Source: Aldersonia sp. NBC_00410 (GTDB taxonomy: Bacteria > Actinomycetota > Actinomycetes > Mycobacteriales > Mycobacteriaceae). Taken from it: a stretch of 64,000 bases of DNA. This document shows, in pieces, positions 36,357 through 45,063 of the stretch. The DNA lies in assembly GCF_026342035.1 (NCBI RefSeq), contig NZ_JAPENM010000011.1, positions 1 to 64,000 of the forward strand, in the 5' to 3' direction. The notes under the pieces are model-generated. The model was not told where the DNA came from, searched no databases, and saw only the letters and a program-made list of their open reading frames with translations. The position numbers were made by a program, and so were the translations under genes. Each line of letters opens with the position of its first letter. Position 1 is the stretch's first letter.

Positions 36357-36433
36357 TGCGGTTTCCTTTGTTCCTTACCGGTTTCGGTCGGCGGAGGTTT
36401 CCGGCGACCGGAGCTTGTGGTGGTGGGTGGGGT

Positions 36434-37408
36434 TCACAGCGGGGTGGGGGACAGTGCCGTGACCTGCACGGCATTGGGATCGGTGTGATGCGGGCTGGGC
36501 AGGGCGGTGCCGGGGAGCGCCGTGGCGGCGCTGCCGTAGGCGACCGCGTAGGCCAGCCGGCGGGCCGGATCGGCGCCGTCGAGGTCGGCGAGCAGGTAAC
36601 CGGCCAGTGCGGAATCGCCCGCGCCCACGGTGCTGCGCGGGGTGATCGGTGGCGACGCGGCATACCAGGCGCCTTCCGCGGTGGCGAGCACGGCGCCCGC
36701 CGGACCGAGAGTGGCCAGCACCGCAGCGGGTCCGCCCTGCTCGATCAGCGCCCGGGCGGCGCGCGCGGTCGGTTCCGGGTCGCCCGCGCGGGCCGCGTCT
36801 TCCAGTGCCGCGCCGTCGAGTCCGGTGAGCTGGCCGAGTTCCTCGGCGTTCGGCTTGATCAGGTCGGGGGCGACCGAACCGAACGCGGCGGCCAACGCGA
36901 GCAGTGGTGCGTCGGAGGTGTCGACCGCGATCCGGGCGCCCCGGCCGCGCAGCGTCGCAACGAGTTCGGCGTACCAGTCGTCGGGCGTGCCCGGCGGCAG
37001 CGATCCGGACAGCGCGATCCAGGACGCGGTCCCGGCGGATTCGCTCAGCGCTCGGGTGAGGGCGGCTCGGCATTCGATGGGTAGCGGCGCGCCCGGCTCG
37101 TTGATCTTGGTCGTGGTGCCGTCCGGTTCGGTGATCGTGAGGTTGGTCCGCGCCGCGCCGGGGTAGGGGACGGCCAGATGCTCGATACCGGCCTCGATCA
37201 GCGCGGCCAGCAACGGATCACCCGGATTCCCCGGCAGGACGGCGATCGCCGGGACCGTGGCGGCGGCGACCACCCGCGCCACATTGACGCCCTTGCCGCC
37301 GGGATGCGCGATGCTCGCCTCCGCGCGATGCACGGCGCCGCGACGCAGTGCGTCGGTCAGCGTGACGGTCCGGTCGATGCTCGGATTCGCCGTGAGGGTG
37401 ACGATCAT
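36434..37408 (-). CDS. fruK: 1-phosphofructokinase
   Basis: The 324-residue PfkB-family kinase converts fructose-1-phosphate to fructose-1,6-bisphosphate. It shows HPGGKGVNVARVVAAA near residue 34 and the C-terminal anion hole STVGAGDSALAGYLLADLDG with catalytic Asp in GAGDS. Its ATG overlaps the fruR stop by four bases, so regulator, kinase and transporter are co-transcribed. Confidence 0.95.
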   Translation of the reverse strand: MIVTLTANPSIDRTVTLTDALRRGAVHRAEASIAHPGGKGVNVARVVAAATVPAIAVLPGNPGDPLLAALIEAGIEHLAVPYPGAARTNLTITEPDGTTTKINEPGAPLPIECRAALTRALSESAGTASWIALSGSLPPGTPDDWYAELVATLRGRGARIAVDTSDAPLLALAAAFGSVAPDLIKPNAEELGQLTGLDGAALEDAARAGDPEPTARAARALIEQGGPAAVLATLGPAGAVLATAEGAWYAASPPITPRSTVGAGDSALAGYLLADLDGADPARRLAYAVAYGSAATALPGTALPSPHHTDPNAVQVTALSPTPL

Positions 37409-38169
37409 GCCGCCACCACCTCGACGCCGGCGCCGAGCAATTCGTCCCGATCGGCCGGGTTCAGGTCCGTGTCGGTGATGATCGTGTCGACCAAGTCCAG
37501 CGGCGCGAAGCTCACGAGGTCTTCGCGGCCGACCTTGGTGGAATCGGCGACCACCACCACCCGGCGCGCGGCGGACACGATCGCGCGCTTGACCGCGGCC
37601 TCGTCGTTGTCCGGGGTGGACAGCCCGTGCCGTGCGGTGATGCCGTTGGTGCCCACCAGCGCGACGTCGACCCGCAACGTCTCGAGCACCCGCAGGGCTT
37701 CGTCGCCGACGGTCGCGAGGGTGACACCACGTACGCGCCCGCCGAGCATGTGCAATCGAACGCCGCCGAGCGCGCTGACGCGGGAGGCGATCGGGATCGA
37801 GTTCGTCACCACGAGCAGATCGCGGTCGGTCGGCAGATAGGACGCGGCGCGGTCGGTTGTGGTGCCCGCGTCGATCAGCACGCTTCCGCCGGTGTCCGGC
37901 AGGTACTCGAGGGCCGCTTTGCCGATTCGGTCCTTCTCCTCGGCGCGGCTGTGTTCGCGTTCCGCCGTGCCGAGCTCGATGGTCAGCGTTCCGGCGGGAA
38001 TAGCACCGCCGTGCACCCTGCGGATCAACCCGGCCTTCTCCAGTACCGCGAGATCACGGCGGACCGTCTCCGTGGTCACCCCGTACAGATCGGAAAGCTG
38101 TGCGACTGCCATCCGACCGCGTTGCGCAATCAGCGCGGCGATCGCTTGCTGGCGCTCCTCTGCGTACAT
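37405..38169 (-). CDS. fruR: DeoR-family fructose operon regulator
   Basis: The 254-residue regulator has an N-terminal DeoR helix-turn-helix (ERQQAIAALIAQRGRMAVAQ then LSDLYGVTTETVRRDLAVLE). A sugar-phosphate sensing domain (DeoRC) follows, with IDAGTTTDRAASYLP and GTNGITARHGLSTPDNDEAA. It probably represses fruRKA-ptsH and divergent ptsI until fructose-1-phosphate accumulates, by analogy with corynebacterial FruR. First gene of the operon. Confidence 0.93.
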   Translation of the reverse strand: MYAEERQQAIAALIAQRGRMAVAQLSDLYGVTTETVRRDLAVLEKAGLIRRVHGGAIPAGTLTIELGTAEREHSRAEEKDRIGKAALEYLPDTGGSVLIDAGTTTDRAASYLPTDRDLLVVTNSIPIASRVSALGGVRLHMLGGRVRGVTLATVGDEALRVLETLRVDVALVGTNGITARHGLSTPDNDEAAVKRAIVSAARRVVVVADSTKVGREDLVSFAPLDLVDTIITDTDLNPADRDELLGAGVEVVAA

Positions 38170-38311
38170 CTGCCGTCCCTCATAGTTTGTTGGTTCATGT
38201 TGTTTTATGCCCGTGTGTGTTGCTTTGTCAAGCTTTTTGGGTAATATTCATCACAGCTACAGACGTGAGCGATGCACATCACTCATCGCGCAATCGCCCG
38301 GAGGAGGGCAG
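38170..38311. promoter_or_regulatory. AT-rich divergent control region of fruR operon and ptsI
   Basis: The stretch is conspicuously AT-rich for this genome. It contains TTGTTGGTTCATG, TTGTTTTATG and TTGCTTTGTC in tandem (38187-38229), which look like repeated half-sites. For ptsI, TTGCTT (38220-38225) and TAATAT (38242-38247), spaced 16 bases, form a near-consensus promoter. Binding by FruR is inferred from position. Confidence 0.6.
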
Positions 38312-39997
38312 ATGTCGAGTTCAGTACGGGTTCCGATGGCGAAATTGGTGCTGCAAGGCACCCCAGTGGTTCCGGGGGTGGTCGCGGCACCCGTGATCCG
38401 GCCAGGTGCCCGGTTACGGCCGGCCATCGACACCACCGAGATCGCCGAGGACGCCAGGGACGCCGAGCGCGACGCGTTCCGCCGGGCAGCCGACGCCGTC
38501 GCGCATCGGCTGCGTGACCGGGCAGGCAGCGCCTCCGGCGCGGCGGCCGAGGTCCTCGCCGCGAACGCGGCAATGGCCGAGGATCGTGGCTGGCGCTCTG
38601 CGGTGGAGAAGCTGATCGGAAGCGGGAGCGGGGCGGTCTCGGCCGCCGTCGCGGCCACCGAACAATTCGCTGCCATGTTCACCAAGCTCGGCGGGTTGAT
38701 GGCCGAACGTGTCACCGATCTGCACGACGTCCGGGATCGGGTCGTCGCGGACTTGCTCGGCGTGCCGGAACCAGGTGTGCCGACGCCGGACGTACCGTCC
38801 GTGCTGCTCGCCGAGGATCTCGCACCCGCCGACACCGCGGGTCTCGATCCCGCGCTGATCGTCGGCCTGGCCACCACGCTCGGCGGGCCGACCAGCCACA
38901 CCGCGATCATCGCGCGGCAGCTCGGCATTCCGGCGATCGTGGCGGTGAGTGGGCTCGAGAACATCGATGACGGCGTGTTCGTGCTGCTCGACGGCACGGC
39001 CGGTGAGGTCCGGGTCGCGCCCGATCGGGATCTTGCCGCTGCCGCCGTGGCCGAATATCGGAAACATGCCGAGCGCACGGCTTCCTGGCGTGGTCCCGGT
39101 GCGACGTCGGACGGGCATGCCGTCGATGTGCTGGCCAACGTCCAGGACGGCGCAGGTGCCCGCACGGCGGCACAGACGCCCGCCGAGGGAATCGGGTTGT
39201 TCCGCACCGAACTCTGCTTCCTCAACCGGGAGACCGAACCCTCGGTCGAGGAGCAGACCCGCATCTATCGCGAAGTGCTCGACGCGTACCCCGGCGCGAA
39301 GGTGGTCGTGCGCACGCTCGACGCGGGCTCGGACAAGCCGCTCAAATTCGCCGATCACCCCGACGAGGCGAATCCGGCGCTCGGCGTACGCGGTATCCGG
39401 ATCGCGGCAGGCAACCCGAGCCTGCTCGACCGGCAGCTCGACGCCATCGCCGCGGCCGCCACCGACACGGAGCGGCGGCCCTGGGTGATGGCCCCGATGA
39501 TCTCCACCCCCGCCGAGGCCGCGGCGTTCGCCGCGAAGGTGCGCAGCCGCGACCTCGTCCCGGGTGTGATGATCGAGGTTCCCGCTGCGGCGCTACTCGC
39601 CGACAAGGTGCTCGCGCACGTCGAGTTCCTGTCCATCGGGACCAACGACCTCGCGCAGTACACGATGGCCGCCGATCGGATGTCCGCCGATCTCGCGTCG
39701 CTCACCGACCCCTGGCAACCGGCAGTGCTGACTCTGGTGGCCCGCACGGCCGAGGCGGGCGTGGCGGCGGGGAAGCCGGTCGGCGTGTGTGGTGAGGCCG
39801 CCGCGGATCCGCTGCTGGCCTGTGTCCTCGTCGGTTTCGGGATCACCTCGCTGTCCGCAGCGGCATCGGCGGTCGCGGCAGTCGGCGCCAAGCTCGGCTC
39901 GGTGACGCTCGGCGACTGCCGCGCCGCGGCCGCCGCCGTCCTGGAGACCGCCGACGCGGCGAGTGCGCGGGCCGCCGCGCGCAAGGTCCTCGGCTGA
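38312..39997 (+). CDS. ptsI: PTS enzyme I (phosphoenolpyruvate-protein phosphotransferase)
   Basis: The 561-residue protein transfers phosphate from PEP to HPr. The phospho-His196 block GGPTSHTAIIARQLGIPA, the PEP-binding motifs GIGLFRTELCFLNR and SIGTNDLAQYTMAADR, and the active Cys in GVCGEAA are present. The ATG at 38312 has GAGGAGG upstream, so an ORF extension to 38207 would read through the promoter. It is divergent from its partners fruR-fruK-fruA-ptsH. Confidence 0.96.
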   Translation: MSSSVRVPMAKLVLQGTPVVPGVVAAPVIRPGARLRPAIDTTEIAEDARDAERDAFRRAADAVAHRLRDRAGSASGAAAEVLAANAAMAEDRGWRSAVEKLIGSGSGAVSAAVAATEQFAAMFTKLGGLMAERVTDLHDVRDRVVADLLGVPEPGVPTPDVPSVLLAEDLAPADTAGLDPALIVGLATTLGGPTSHTAIIARQLGIPAIVAVSGLENIDDGVFVLLDGTAGEVRVAPDRDLAAAAVAEYRKHAERTASWRGPGATSDGHAVDVLANVQDGAGARTAAQTPAEGIGLFRTELCFLNRETEPSVEEQTRIYREVLDAYPGAKVVVRTLDAGSDKPLKFADHPDEANPALGVRGIRIAAGNPSLLDRQLDAIAAAATDTERRPWVMAPMISTPAEAAAFAAKVRSRDLVPGVMIEVPAAALLADKVLAHVEFLSIGTNDLAQYTMAADRMSADLASLTDPWQPAVLTLVARTAEAGVAAGKPVGVCGEAAADPLLACVLVGFGITSLSAAASAVAAVGAKLGSVTLGDCRAAAAAVLETADAASARAAARKVLG

Positions 39998-40026
39998 GGC
40001 CCGAACGGGTGGTCGCCAATTCTTGT

Positions 40027-40119
40027 CGATCACGAAGTTATGGCCGCTGAGCTGCGGTGATCACGAGCAAATGGCCGCGTTCTCCGGCGTGTCGGGGGCC
40101 ATTCATTCGTGATCACCGC
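40027..40119. repeat. Three-copy palindromic repeat between ptsI and the permease gene
   Basis: Two direct copies of a unit (GATCACGA-N5/6-ATGGCCGC) lie at 40028-40047 and 40057-40078. An inverted copy lies at 40097-40119. Copy two, starting GCGGTGATCACGA at 40054, pairs with copy three over about 23 bases with few mismatches and a 20-base loop. This could be a terminator for ptsI, an RNA hairpin, or a small repetitive element. Confidence 0.7.
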
Positions 40120-40162
40120 GACTGCGGGCGGTGGGCGCCGGGCGCGGCTAGCGTTCCGAGAC

Positions 40163-41464
40163 ATGAGTCAACGGGGTATGAGTACTCGCGGCCGTGCCGG
40201 GCTTCGCTCCCGAATTCCGCGCTGGACCCTGGCCGGCGACGGCCGAACGATCGCCGACGGCGCGGTGGTCGCCCCGGACGAGCGGCTGAGCTGGCCGCGC
40301 ACGGTCGGCATCGGCATGCAGCACGTCATTGCGATGTTCGGTGCCACGCTGCTGGTGCCCACGATCACCGGGTTCCCGGTCACCACGACGCTGCTGTTCT
40401 CCGGCATCGGCACCGTCATCTTCCTGCTGCTCACCGCGGGCCGGGTGCCGAGCTATCTGGGCTCGTCGTTCGCGTTCATCGCGCCGCTGACCGCATCGAC
40501 CGCCGACGGCCAGGCCGCCCAACTCGGCGCGGTCTTCTCGGTGGGCGTCGTGCTCGTCGTGGTGGGCGTGATCGTCCGCATCGCCGGCTCGCGGGTGCTG
40601 GACGCGGTCATGCCGCCCGTCGTGACCGGCGCGGTGGTCGCGCTGATCGGACTCAACCTTGCCCCGGCGGCGGTCTCCTCCTACGAGGCGCAGCCGCTCG
40701 TCGCGACGGTGACGCTGCTGGTGATCCTGCTCGTCACCGTCCTGGGGCCGGGGCTGCTCGGCCGGCTTGCGATTCTGGTCGGCGCGGTCACCGGCTGGCT
40801 GTTCGCCTGGGCGATCGGCGCGCTCGCCCAGGATCGGGTGGACGCGATGCGCGACGCCGCGTGGGTGGGCCTGCCGGACCTGAACGGGCCCTCGTTCGAC
40901 CTCTCGGTGATCGTGCTCGCGCTGCCTGTGGTGATCGTGCTGATTGCCGAGAACGTCGGGCATGTGAAGGCCGTCGCGGAAATGACCGGGCGATCGCTGG
41001 ACGACGTGGCGGGCAACGCGATCCTCGCGGACGGCATCGCCACCGTGCTCGCCGGTGCGGGTGGCGGCTCGGGAACGACGACCTACGCGGAAAACATCGG
41101 CGTCATGGCCGCGACCAGGGTGTATTCGACGGCGGCCTACTGGGTGGCTGCCGCCACGGCGATCGTGCTGTCGTTCTCGCCGAAGTTCGGCGCCTTGGTT
41201 TTCACCATCCCGGACGGGGTGATCGGCGGTGCCACGCTGGTGCTGTACGGCCTGATCGGGCTGCTGGGCGTCCGGATCTGGATGGACGCCCGGGTCGATT
41301 TCACCGACCCGGTAAATCTCACGGTGGCGGCCGCGGCGCTGGTGGCCGGGATCGGCGACCTCACACTCAGCATCGGCAACGTCGAACTCGGCGGCATCGC
41401 GTGGGGCTCGTTGGGCATTTTGATCGGCTATCCGGTCATGCGCCGCCTCGCTCGGCTGCGCTGA
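40163..41464 (+). CDS. Uracil/xanthine permease (NCS2 family)
   Basis: The 433-residue transporter has about 12-14 membrane segments. The opening WPRTVGIGMQHVIAMFGATL, the PSYLGSSFAFIAPL block, VIVLIAENVGHVKAVAEMTG and the GGSGTTTYAENIGVMAATR region (substrate and proton coupling) are UraA-like. It probably imports uracil with protons; xanthine cannot be excluded. TAGCGT ends 8 bases before the ATG at 40163, favouring that start over the ATG at 40109. Confidence 0.9.
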   Translation: MSQRGMSTRGRAGLRSRIPRWTLAGDGRTIADGAVVAPDERLSWPRTVGIGMQHVIAMFGATLLVPTITGFPVTTTLLFSGIGTVIFLLLTAGRVPSYLGSSFAFIAPLTASTADGQAAQLGAVFSVGVVLVVVGVIVRIAGSRVLDAVMPPVVTGAVVALIGLNLAPAAVSSYEAQPLVATVTLLVILLVTVLGPGLLGRLAILVGAVTGWLFAWAIGALAQDRVDAMRDAAWVGLPDLNGPSFDLSVIVLALPVVIVLIAENVGHVKAVAEMTGRSLDDVAGNAILADGIATVLAGAGGGSGTTTYAENIGVMAATRVYSTAAYWVAAATAIVLSFSPKFGALVFTIPDGVIGGATLVLYGLIGLLGVRIWMDARVDFTDPVNLTVAAAALVAGIGDLTLSIGNVELGGIAWGSLGILIGYPVMRRLARLR

Positions 41465-41562
41465 GGACCGACGGCGGCTCGATACCGAAGTAAACGGGGA
41501 TTCGCGTTTGGAGTAACGTGGGAGACACGCCACGTGTCAGCGATCACCATTGAGGAGTGCCA

Positions 41563-42708
41563 GTGGAGCGCACCATTTTCGAGCCCGAGCATGATCTGTT
41601 TCGGGAGTCCTACCGCAAGTTTCTCGACCAGCACGTCGCGCCGAACCACGCCAAGTGGGAAGAGCAGCACATCGTCGACCGTGACGTCTGGCTCGAGGCA
41701 GGTAAGCAGGGATTCCTCGGAACCGATGTCGCGGAGGAGTACGGCGGCGGCGGAGTGAAGGACTTCCGCTACAACGCGGTCGTTACCGAAGAATCCACCG
41801 CCGGCGGTTACAGCGGGCTCGGATTCGTCCTGCAGAACGATGTCATCTCGCCCTACCTGAACGAGCTCGCGACCGAGGAGCAGAAGCAGCGCTGGCTGCC
41901 CGGCTTCTGTTCGGGCGAGCTCATCACCGCGATCGCCATGACCGAGCCCGGCACCGGTAGCGACCTGCAGGGCATCAAGACCCGCGCCGTCCGCGACGGC
42001 AGCGACTGGGTGCTCAACGGCAACAAGACCTTTATCACGAACGGCATCAACTCCGACCTGGTGATCGTGGTCGCGCAGACCGACCCCGAGAAGGGCGCGC
42101 AGGGCTTCAGCCTGCTGGTTGTCGAGCGCGGCATGAAGGGCTTCGAGCGCGGCCGCAACCTGGACAAGATCGGCATGCCTGCCCAGGACACCGCAGAGCT
42201 GAACTTCGACAACGTGCGCATCCCCGCCGAGAACCTGCTCGGCCAGGAGGGCATGGGCTTCATCCACCTGATGCAGAACCTGCCGCAGGAGCGCCTGTCC
42301 ATCGCGGTCGGTGCGGCCGCCGGTATGGAGCGTTGTCTCGACATGACCAAGCAGTACGTCCGCGATCGGCAGGCCTTCGGCAAGCCCATCGGCGCCCTGC
42401 AGAACACCCGGTTCGTGCTGGCCGAGCTCGCCACCAAGACGACCGCGGTGCGGGTGTTCGTGGACAAGTGCATCGAGTTGCTCAACGAGGACAAGCTGTC
42501 CGTGCAGGAAGCCGCCATGGCCAAGTGGTGGTCCACCGAGGAGCAGCTCGACCTGATCAACCGGTGCCTGCAGCTGCACGGCGGTTACGGCTACATGAAG
42601 GAATACCCGATCGCGAAGGCGTACATGGACGCCCGCATCACCACGATCTTCGGTGGCACCACCGAGATCATGAAGGAGATCATCGGTCGAGGGCTGAATT
42701 TGTCCTGA
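41563..42708 (+). CDS. Acyl-CoA dehydrogenase (FadE20-like)
   Basis: The 381-residue flavoenzyme has FAD-binding block IAMTEPGTGSDLQGIKTRAV, the substrate-pocket Glu in the LHGGYGYMKEYPIAK region, and the C-terminal IFGGTTEIMKEIIGR. It oxidises acyl-CoA to enoyl-CoA; chain length is not evident. In mycobacteria fadE20 lies between hflX and terC, so this is the same neighbourhood rearranged. The GTG at 41563 follows GAGGAG. An in-frame GTG at 41557 is too close to it. Confidence 0.92.
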   Translation: MERTIFEPEHDLFRESYRKFLDQHVAPNHAKWEEQHIVDRDVWLEAGKQGFLGTDVAEEYGGGGVKDFRYNAVVTEESTAGGYSGLGFVLQNDVISPYLNELATEEQKQRWLPGFCSGELITAIAMTEPGTGSDLQGIKTRAVRDGSDWVLNGNKTFITNGINSDLVIVVAQTDPEKGAQGFSLLVVERGMKGFERGRNLDKIGMPAQDTAELNFDNVRIPAENLLGQEGMGFIHLMQNLPQERLSIAVGAAAGMERCLDMTKQYVRDRQAFGKPIGALQNTRFVLAELATKTTAVRVFVDKCIELLNEDKLSVQEAAMAKWWSTEEQLDLINRCLQLHGGYGYMKEYPIAKAYMDARITTIFGGTTEIMKEIIGRGLNLS

Positions 42709-42746
42709 CGGCCGGGAGGTCTGAACCCGGCCTGATGCAAGCGAAG

Positions 42747-42781
42747 AAATCCCGGGATGGCGGTGCGCCATCCCGGGATTT
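42747..42781. terminator. Bidirectional intrinsic terminator between fadE20-like gene and lexA
   Basis: A perfect 16-bp stem (AAATCCCGGGATGGCG, 42747-42762) pairs with 42766-42781 around a 3-base loop. It is flanked by A-rich and T-rich ends on either side, so it can end transcription from both convergent genes. Confidence 0.92.
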
Positions 42782-42805
42782 TCGTCTGTCGCGGCAGTGC
42801 GCCCG

Positions 42806-43492
42806 TCAGATCTTGCGGATTACGGTCACGACCTTGCCGAGAATCGCCGCGTCGTTGCCCGGGATCGGTTCGAACAACGGATTGTGCGGGAGCAGCCAGA
42901 TCTTCGAACCGGTGCGCTTGAAGGTCTTCACGGTCGCCTCGTTATCGATCATCGCCGCCACGATGTCGCCATTGTCGGCGACGTTCTGCTGGCGCACGAC
43001 GACCCAGTCGCCGTCGCAGATCGCGGCATCGACCATTGACTCGCCGACCACCTTGAGCAGGAACAACGACCCTTCGCCGACGAGTTCGCGGGGCAGCGGA
43101 AAGACATCTTCCACGGCCTGTTCGGCGAGAATTGGGCCACCTGCGGCAATCCGGCCGAGCACCGGGACGTAGGCAGCCGCGGGAAGCTGCTCATCGGGGC
43201 GCATCGACGGCTCCGCCGCGGCAGAGGTGGCCGCGGAGATTTCATCGAGACCGCGGACGTCCACGGCGCGCGGCCGGTTCGGATCGCGACGTAGGTAGCC
43301 CTTGCGCTCGAGGGTGCGCAACTGGTGTGCGACCGAGGACGTCGAGGTCAGACCGACCGCATCACCGATCTCACGGATGCTCGGCGGATAGCCGCGTTCG
43401 ACGACCGAGGCGCGGATGACCTCGAGCACGCTGCGCTGGCGTTCGGTGAGTCCCGCGGCGATATCCGGACCGTTGCTGCTCGCGTCTTTCAT
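42806..43492 (-). CDS. lexA: SOS repressor LexA
   Basis: The 228-residue protein has an N-terminal winged helix (about 15-78) with recognition segment [19 protein letters not shown]. The self-cleavage site is Ala117-Gly118 (IAAGGP), and the Ser152 (GESMVDAA) / Lys189 (EATVKTF) dyad is intact. RecA filaments trigger cleavage, derepressing recA, chiZ and itself. An ORF extension to 43531 is not expected; the ATG at 43492 gives the family length. Divergent from chiZ over shared SOS boxes. Confidence 0.97.
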   Translation of the reverse strand: MKDASSNGPDIAAGLTERQRSVLEVIRASVVERGYPPSIREIGDAVGLTSTSSVAHQLRTLERKGYLRRDPNRPRAVDVRGLDEISAATSAAAEPSMRPDEQLPAAAYVPVLGRIAAGGPILAEQAVEDVFPLPRELVGEGSLFLLKVVGESMVDAAICDGDWVVVRQQNVADNGDIVAAMIDNEATVKTFKRTGSKIWLLPHNPLFEPIPGNDAAILGKVVTVIRKI

Positions 43493-43595
43493 GACCTGGC
43501 TGCCTTCATGACCGAACACCCTCCATCGCACACCCCTCCAGACCTCGACCGATCAAATGCTTCGGCATCGAACTTAGCGCCGCGAGCACGTTCTT

Positions 43596-43611
43596 TCAAA
43601 CATTTGTTCGA
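43596..43611. promoter_or_regulatory. SOS box in the lexA-chiZ intergenic region
   Basis: TCAAACATTTGTTCGA matches TCGAAC-N4-GTTCGA except for one base. It lies about 105 bases before lexA and 107 before chiZ. A second, weaker candidate (TCGAACATCAGTGCAT, 43649-43664) keeps one perfect half-site. Confidence 0.8.
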
Positions 43612-43717
43612 GCATGTCGCGAATTTGTCGGAGGGCCGTGATAGAACTTCGAACATCAGTGCATCGAACGCGTGATCGAACGCCGTGCGACAGCCCGCAG
43701 CAGAGAGGGAGAAGTCC

Positions 43718-44257
43718 ATGAGCACCACGACGATGAGGTACACGGCCGCCCAGCGGCCCGGTTCGGCAGCCGCAAGCCGCCCCGGCCAGGCCCCCGCCGA
43801 GGCAAGAATCGCCACCGTCCCTCGCCCGGCCCACGTCGCCGGATCGCGTCGCCGCCGGCCGCCCGGCGCCCCGCTCCCGTACCGGGAGCGGTCCTACGCC
43901 TCCCGGCAGGCGACCTCGCAGCGCGGCCGCCACCCGCTGGGCCCGGACCCCCGACGCCTCGGCCAACCGCGGGATGTCGGCTTTGCCGGGATGGTCGTCG
44001 CCGGGTTGATGACCGCACTCGTGGTGGCCGCGATTCTCGGTCTCGCGCACCTGCGTGCCACCCCGGCCGCGACCGCACCCGCCGACACGGCAGTGGTCGC
44101 GGTGCGCGACGGTGAGTCGCTGTCCGACATCGCGCGGCGGATCGCACCCGACGCCGGGGTCGGGGCGACCGTCGACCGGATCATCACGCTCAACGGCATG
44201 TCCGGTGCCGGTGTCCGGTCGGGTCAGTTGCTGGTCGTTCCCGCCTTCGAGCGATGA
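43718..44257 (+). CDS. chiZ: LysM-domain SOS cell-division inhibitor ChiZ (Rv2719c-like)
   Basis: The 179-residue type II membrane protein has a long basic, Pro/Arg-rich cytosolic part (about 1-85) and one helix ([22 protein letters not shown], about 89-110). An extracytoplasmic LysM motif follows ([16 protein letters not shown] then [11 protein letters not shown]). In M. tuberculosis the homologue is LexA-controlled, binds peptidoglycan and delays division at FtsI/FtsQ level. GAGAGGGAGAAG precedes the ATG at 43718. It is divergent from lexA. Confidence 0.9.
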   Translation: MSTTTMRYTAAQRPGSAAASRPGQAPAEARIATVPRPAHVAGSRRRRPPGAPLPYRERSYASRQATSQRGRHPLGPDPRRLGQPRDVGFAGMVVAGLMTALVVAAILGLAHLRATPAATAPADTAVVAVRDGESLSDIARRIAPDAGVGATVDRIITLNGMSGAGVRSGQLLVVPAFER

Positions 44258-44292
44258 CTCCCGCGCGGGGCGCGGCACGGTGGCCCGCATAT

Positions 44293-44355
44293 CCGGCGTT
44301 GATTCCCACCGCCGGTCCGGCGTTGATTCCCACCGCCGGTCCGGCGTTCATTCCA
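44293..44355 (+). repeat. 24-bp tandem repeat upstream of nrdR
   Basis: CCGGCGTTGATTCCCACCGC begins at 44293 and 44317, and a truncated copy begins at 44341. It lies in the 266-base region between chiZ and nrdR, which otherwise contains no gene I can support. Confidence 0.85.
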
Positions 44356-44523
44356 CTGGTGCTGTGCGCCATTGCACGGCAGGTATCCTCGGATTCGGTT
44401 GGCGATACCTCGCCAAGCGGCCGTGTCGATCTCGCGCTACCCACACGCGGTGCTCGTCCGATCGGGTGGGCGTCGGATGTGCGAGTCGGCCGCAGACCGC
44501 TCGGCACCGACGAAGGATCACAC

Positions 44524-44991
44524 ATGCACTGCCCGTTCTGCCGGCATCCCGACTCTCGCGTTGTCGATTCGCGCGAGGCGGACGAGGGTACGGCCATCCG
44601 GCGGCGCCGGTCCTGTCCGGAATGCGGTCGCCGATTCACTACCGTCGAGACGGCGGTCCTTGCGGTCGTCAAACGCAGTGGTGTCACCGAGCCGTTCAGC
44701 CGCGAGAAGGTCATCCGAGGTGTCCGTCGCGCCTGTCAGGGCCGTGAGGTCGACAACGATGCCTTGAACCTGCTCGCCCAGCAGGTGGAAGACTCGGTCC
44801 GCTCCTCGGGGTCGGCGGAGGTGCCGAGTCACGAAGTGGGCCTGGCGATCCTGCAGCCCCTGCGCGACCTCGACGAGGTGGCGTACCTACGTTTCGCCTC
44901 GGTCTACCGCTCGTTCAGCTCCGCGGAAGACTTCGAGCGCGAAATCGAGGATATGCGCGCCCGCCGCGCCGAAGCCGCGGCCGCGGAGTAG
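44524..44991 (+). CDS. nrdR: Transcriptional repressor NrdR
   Basis: The 155-residue regulator of ribonucleotide reductase genes has a zinc ribbon formed by Cys3, Cys6, Cys31 and Cys34 (HCPFC... and CPECGRRF). An ATP-cone domain (about 50-140: [20 protein letters not shown]) senses ATP/dATP. The ATG at 44524 follows GAAGGA. In related genomes it sits with lexA and the LysM gene, as here. Confidence 0.96.
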   Translation: MHCPFCRHPDSRVVDSREADEGTAIRRRRSCPECGRRFTTVETAVLAVVKRSGVTEPFSREKVIRGVRRACQGREVDNDALNLLAQQVEDSVRSSGSAEVPSHEVGLAILQPLRDLDEVAYLRFASVYRSFSSAEDFEREIEDMRARRAEAAAAE

Positions 44992-45021
44992 GCCGGTCCA
45001 GCGGCAGGCCGCGGTGTAGAA

Positions 45022-45063
45022 CTAGCGGCTCGCCGCGGTGTCGCACTAGCGGCTCGCTGCGGT
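45022..45063. repeat. 24-bp duplication across the hrpA stop codon
   Basis: CTAGCGGCTCG(C/T)(C/T)GCGGT occurs at 45022 and 45046. The second copy holds the hrpA stop (TAG on the minus strand) and the first holds an identical in-phase-looking stop further downstream. Confidence 0.75.
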
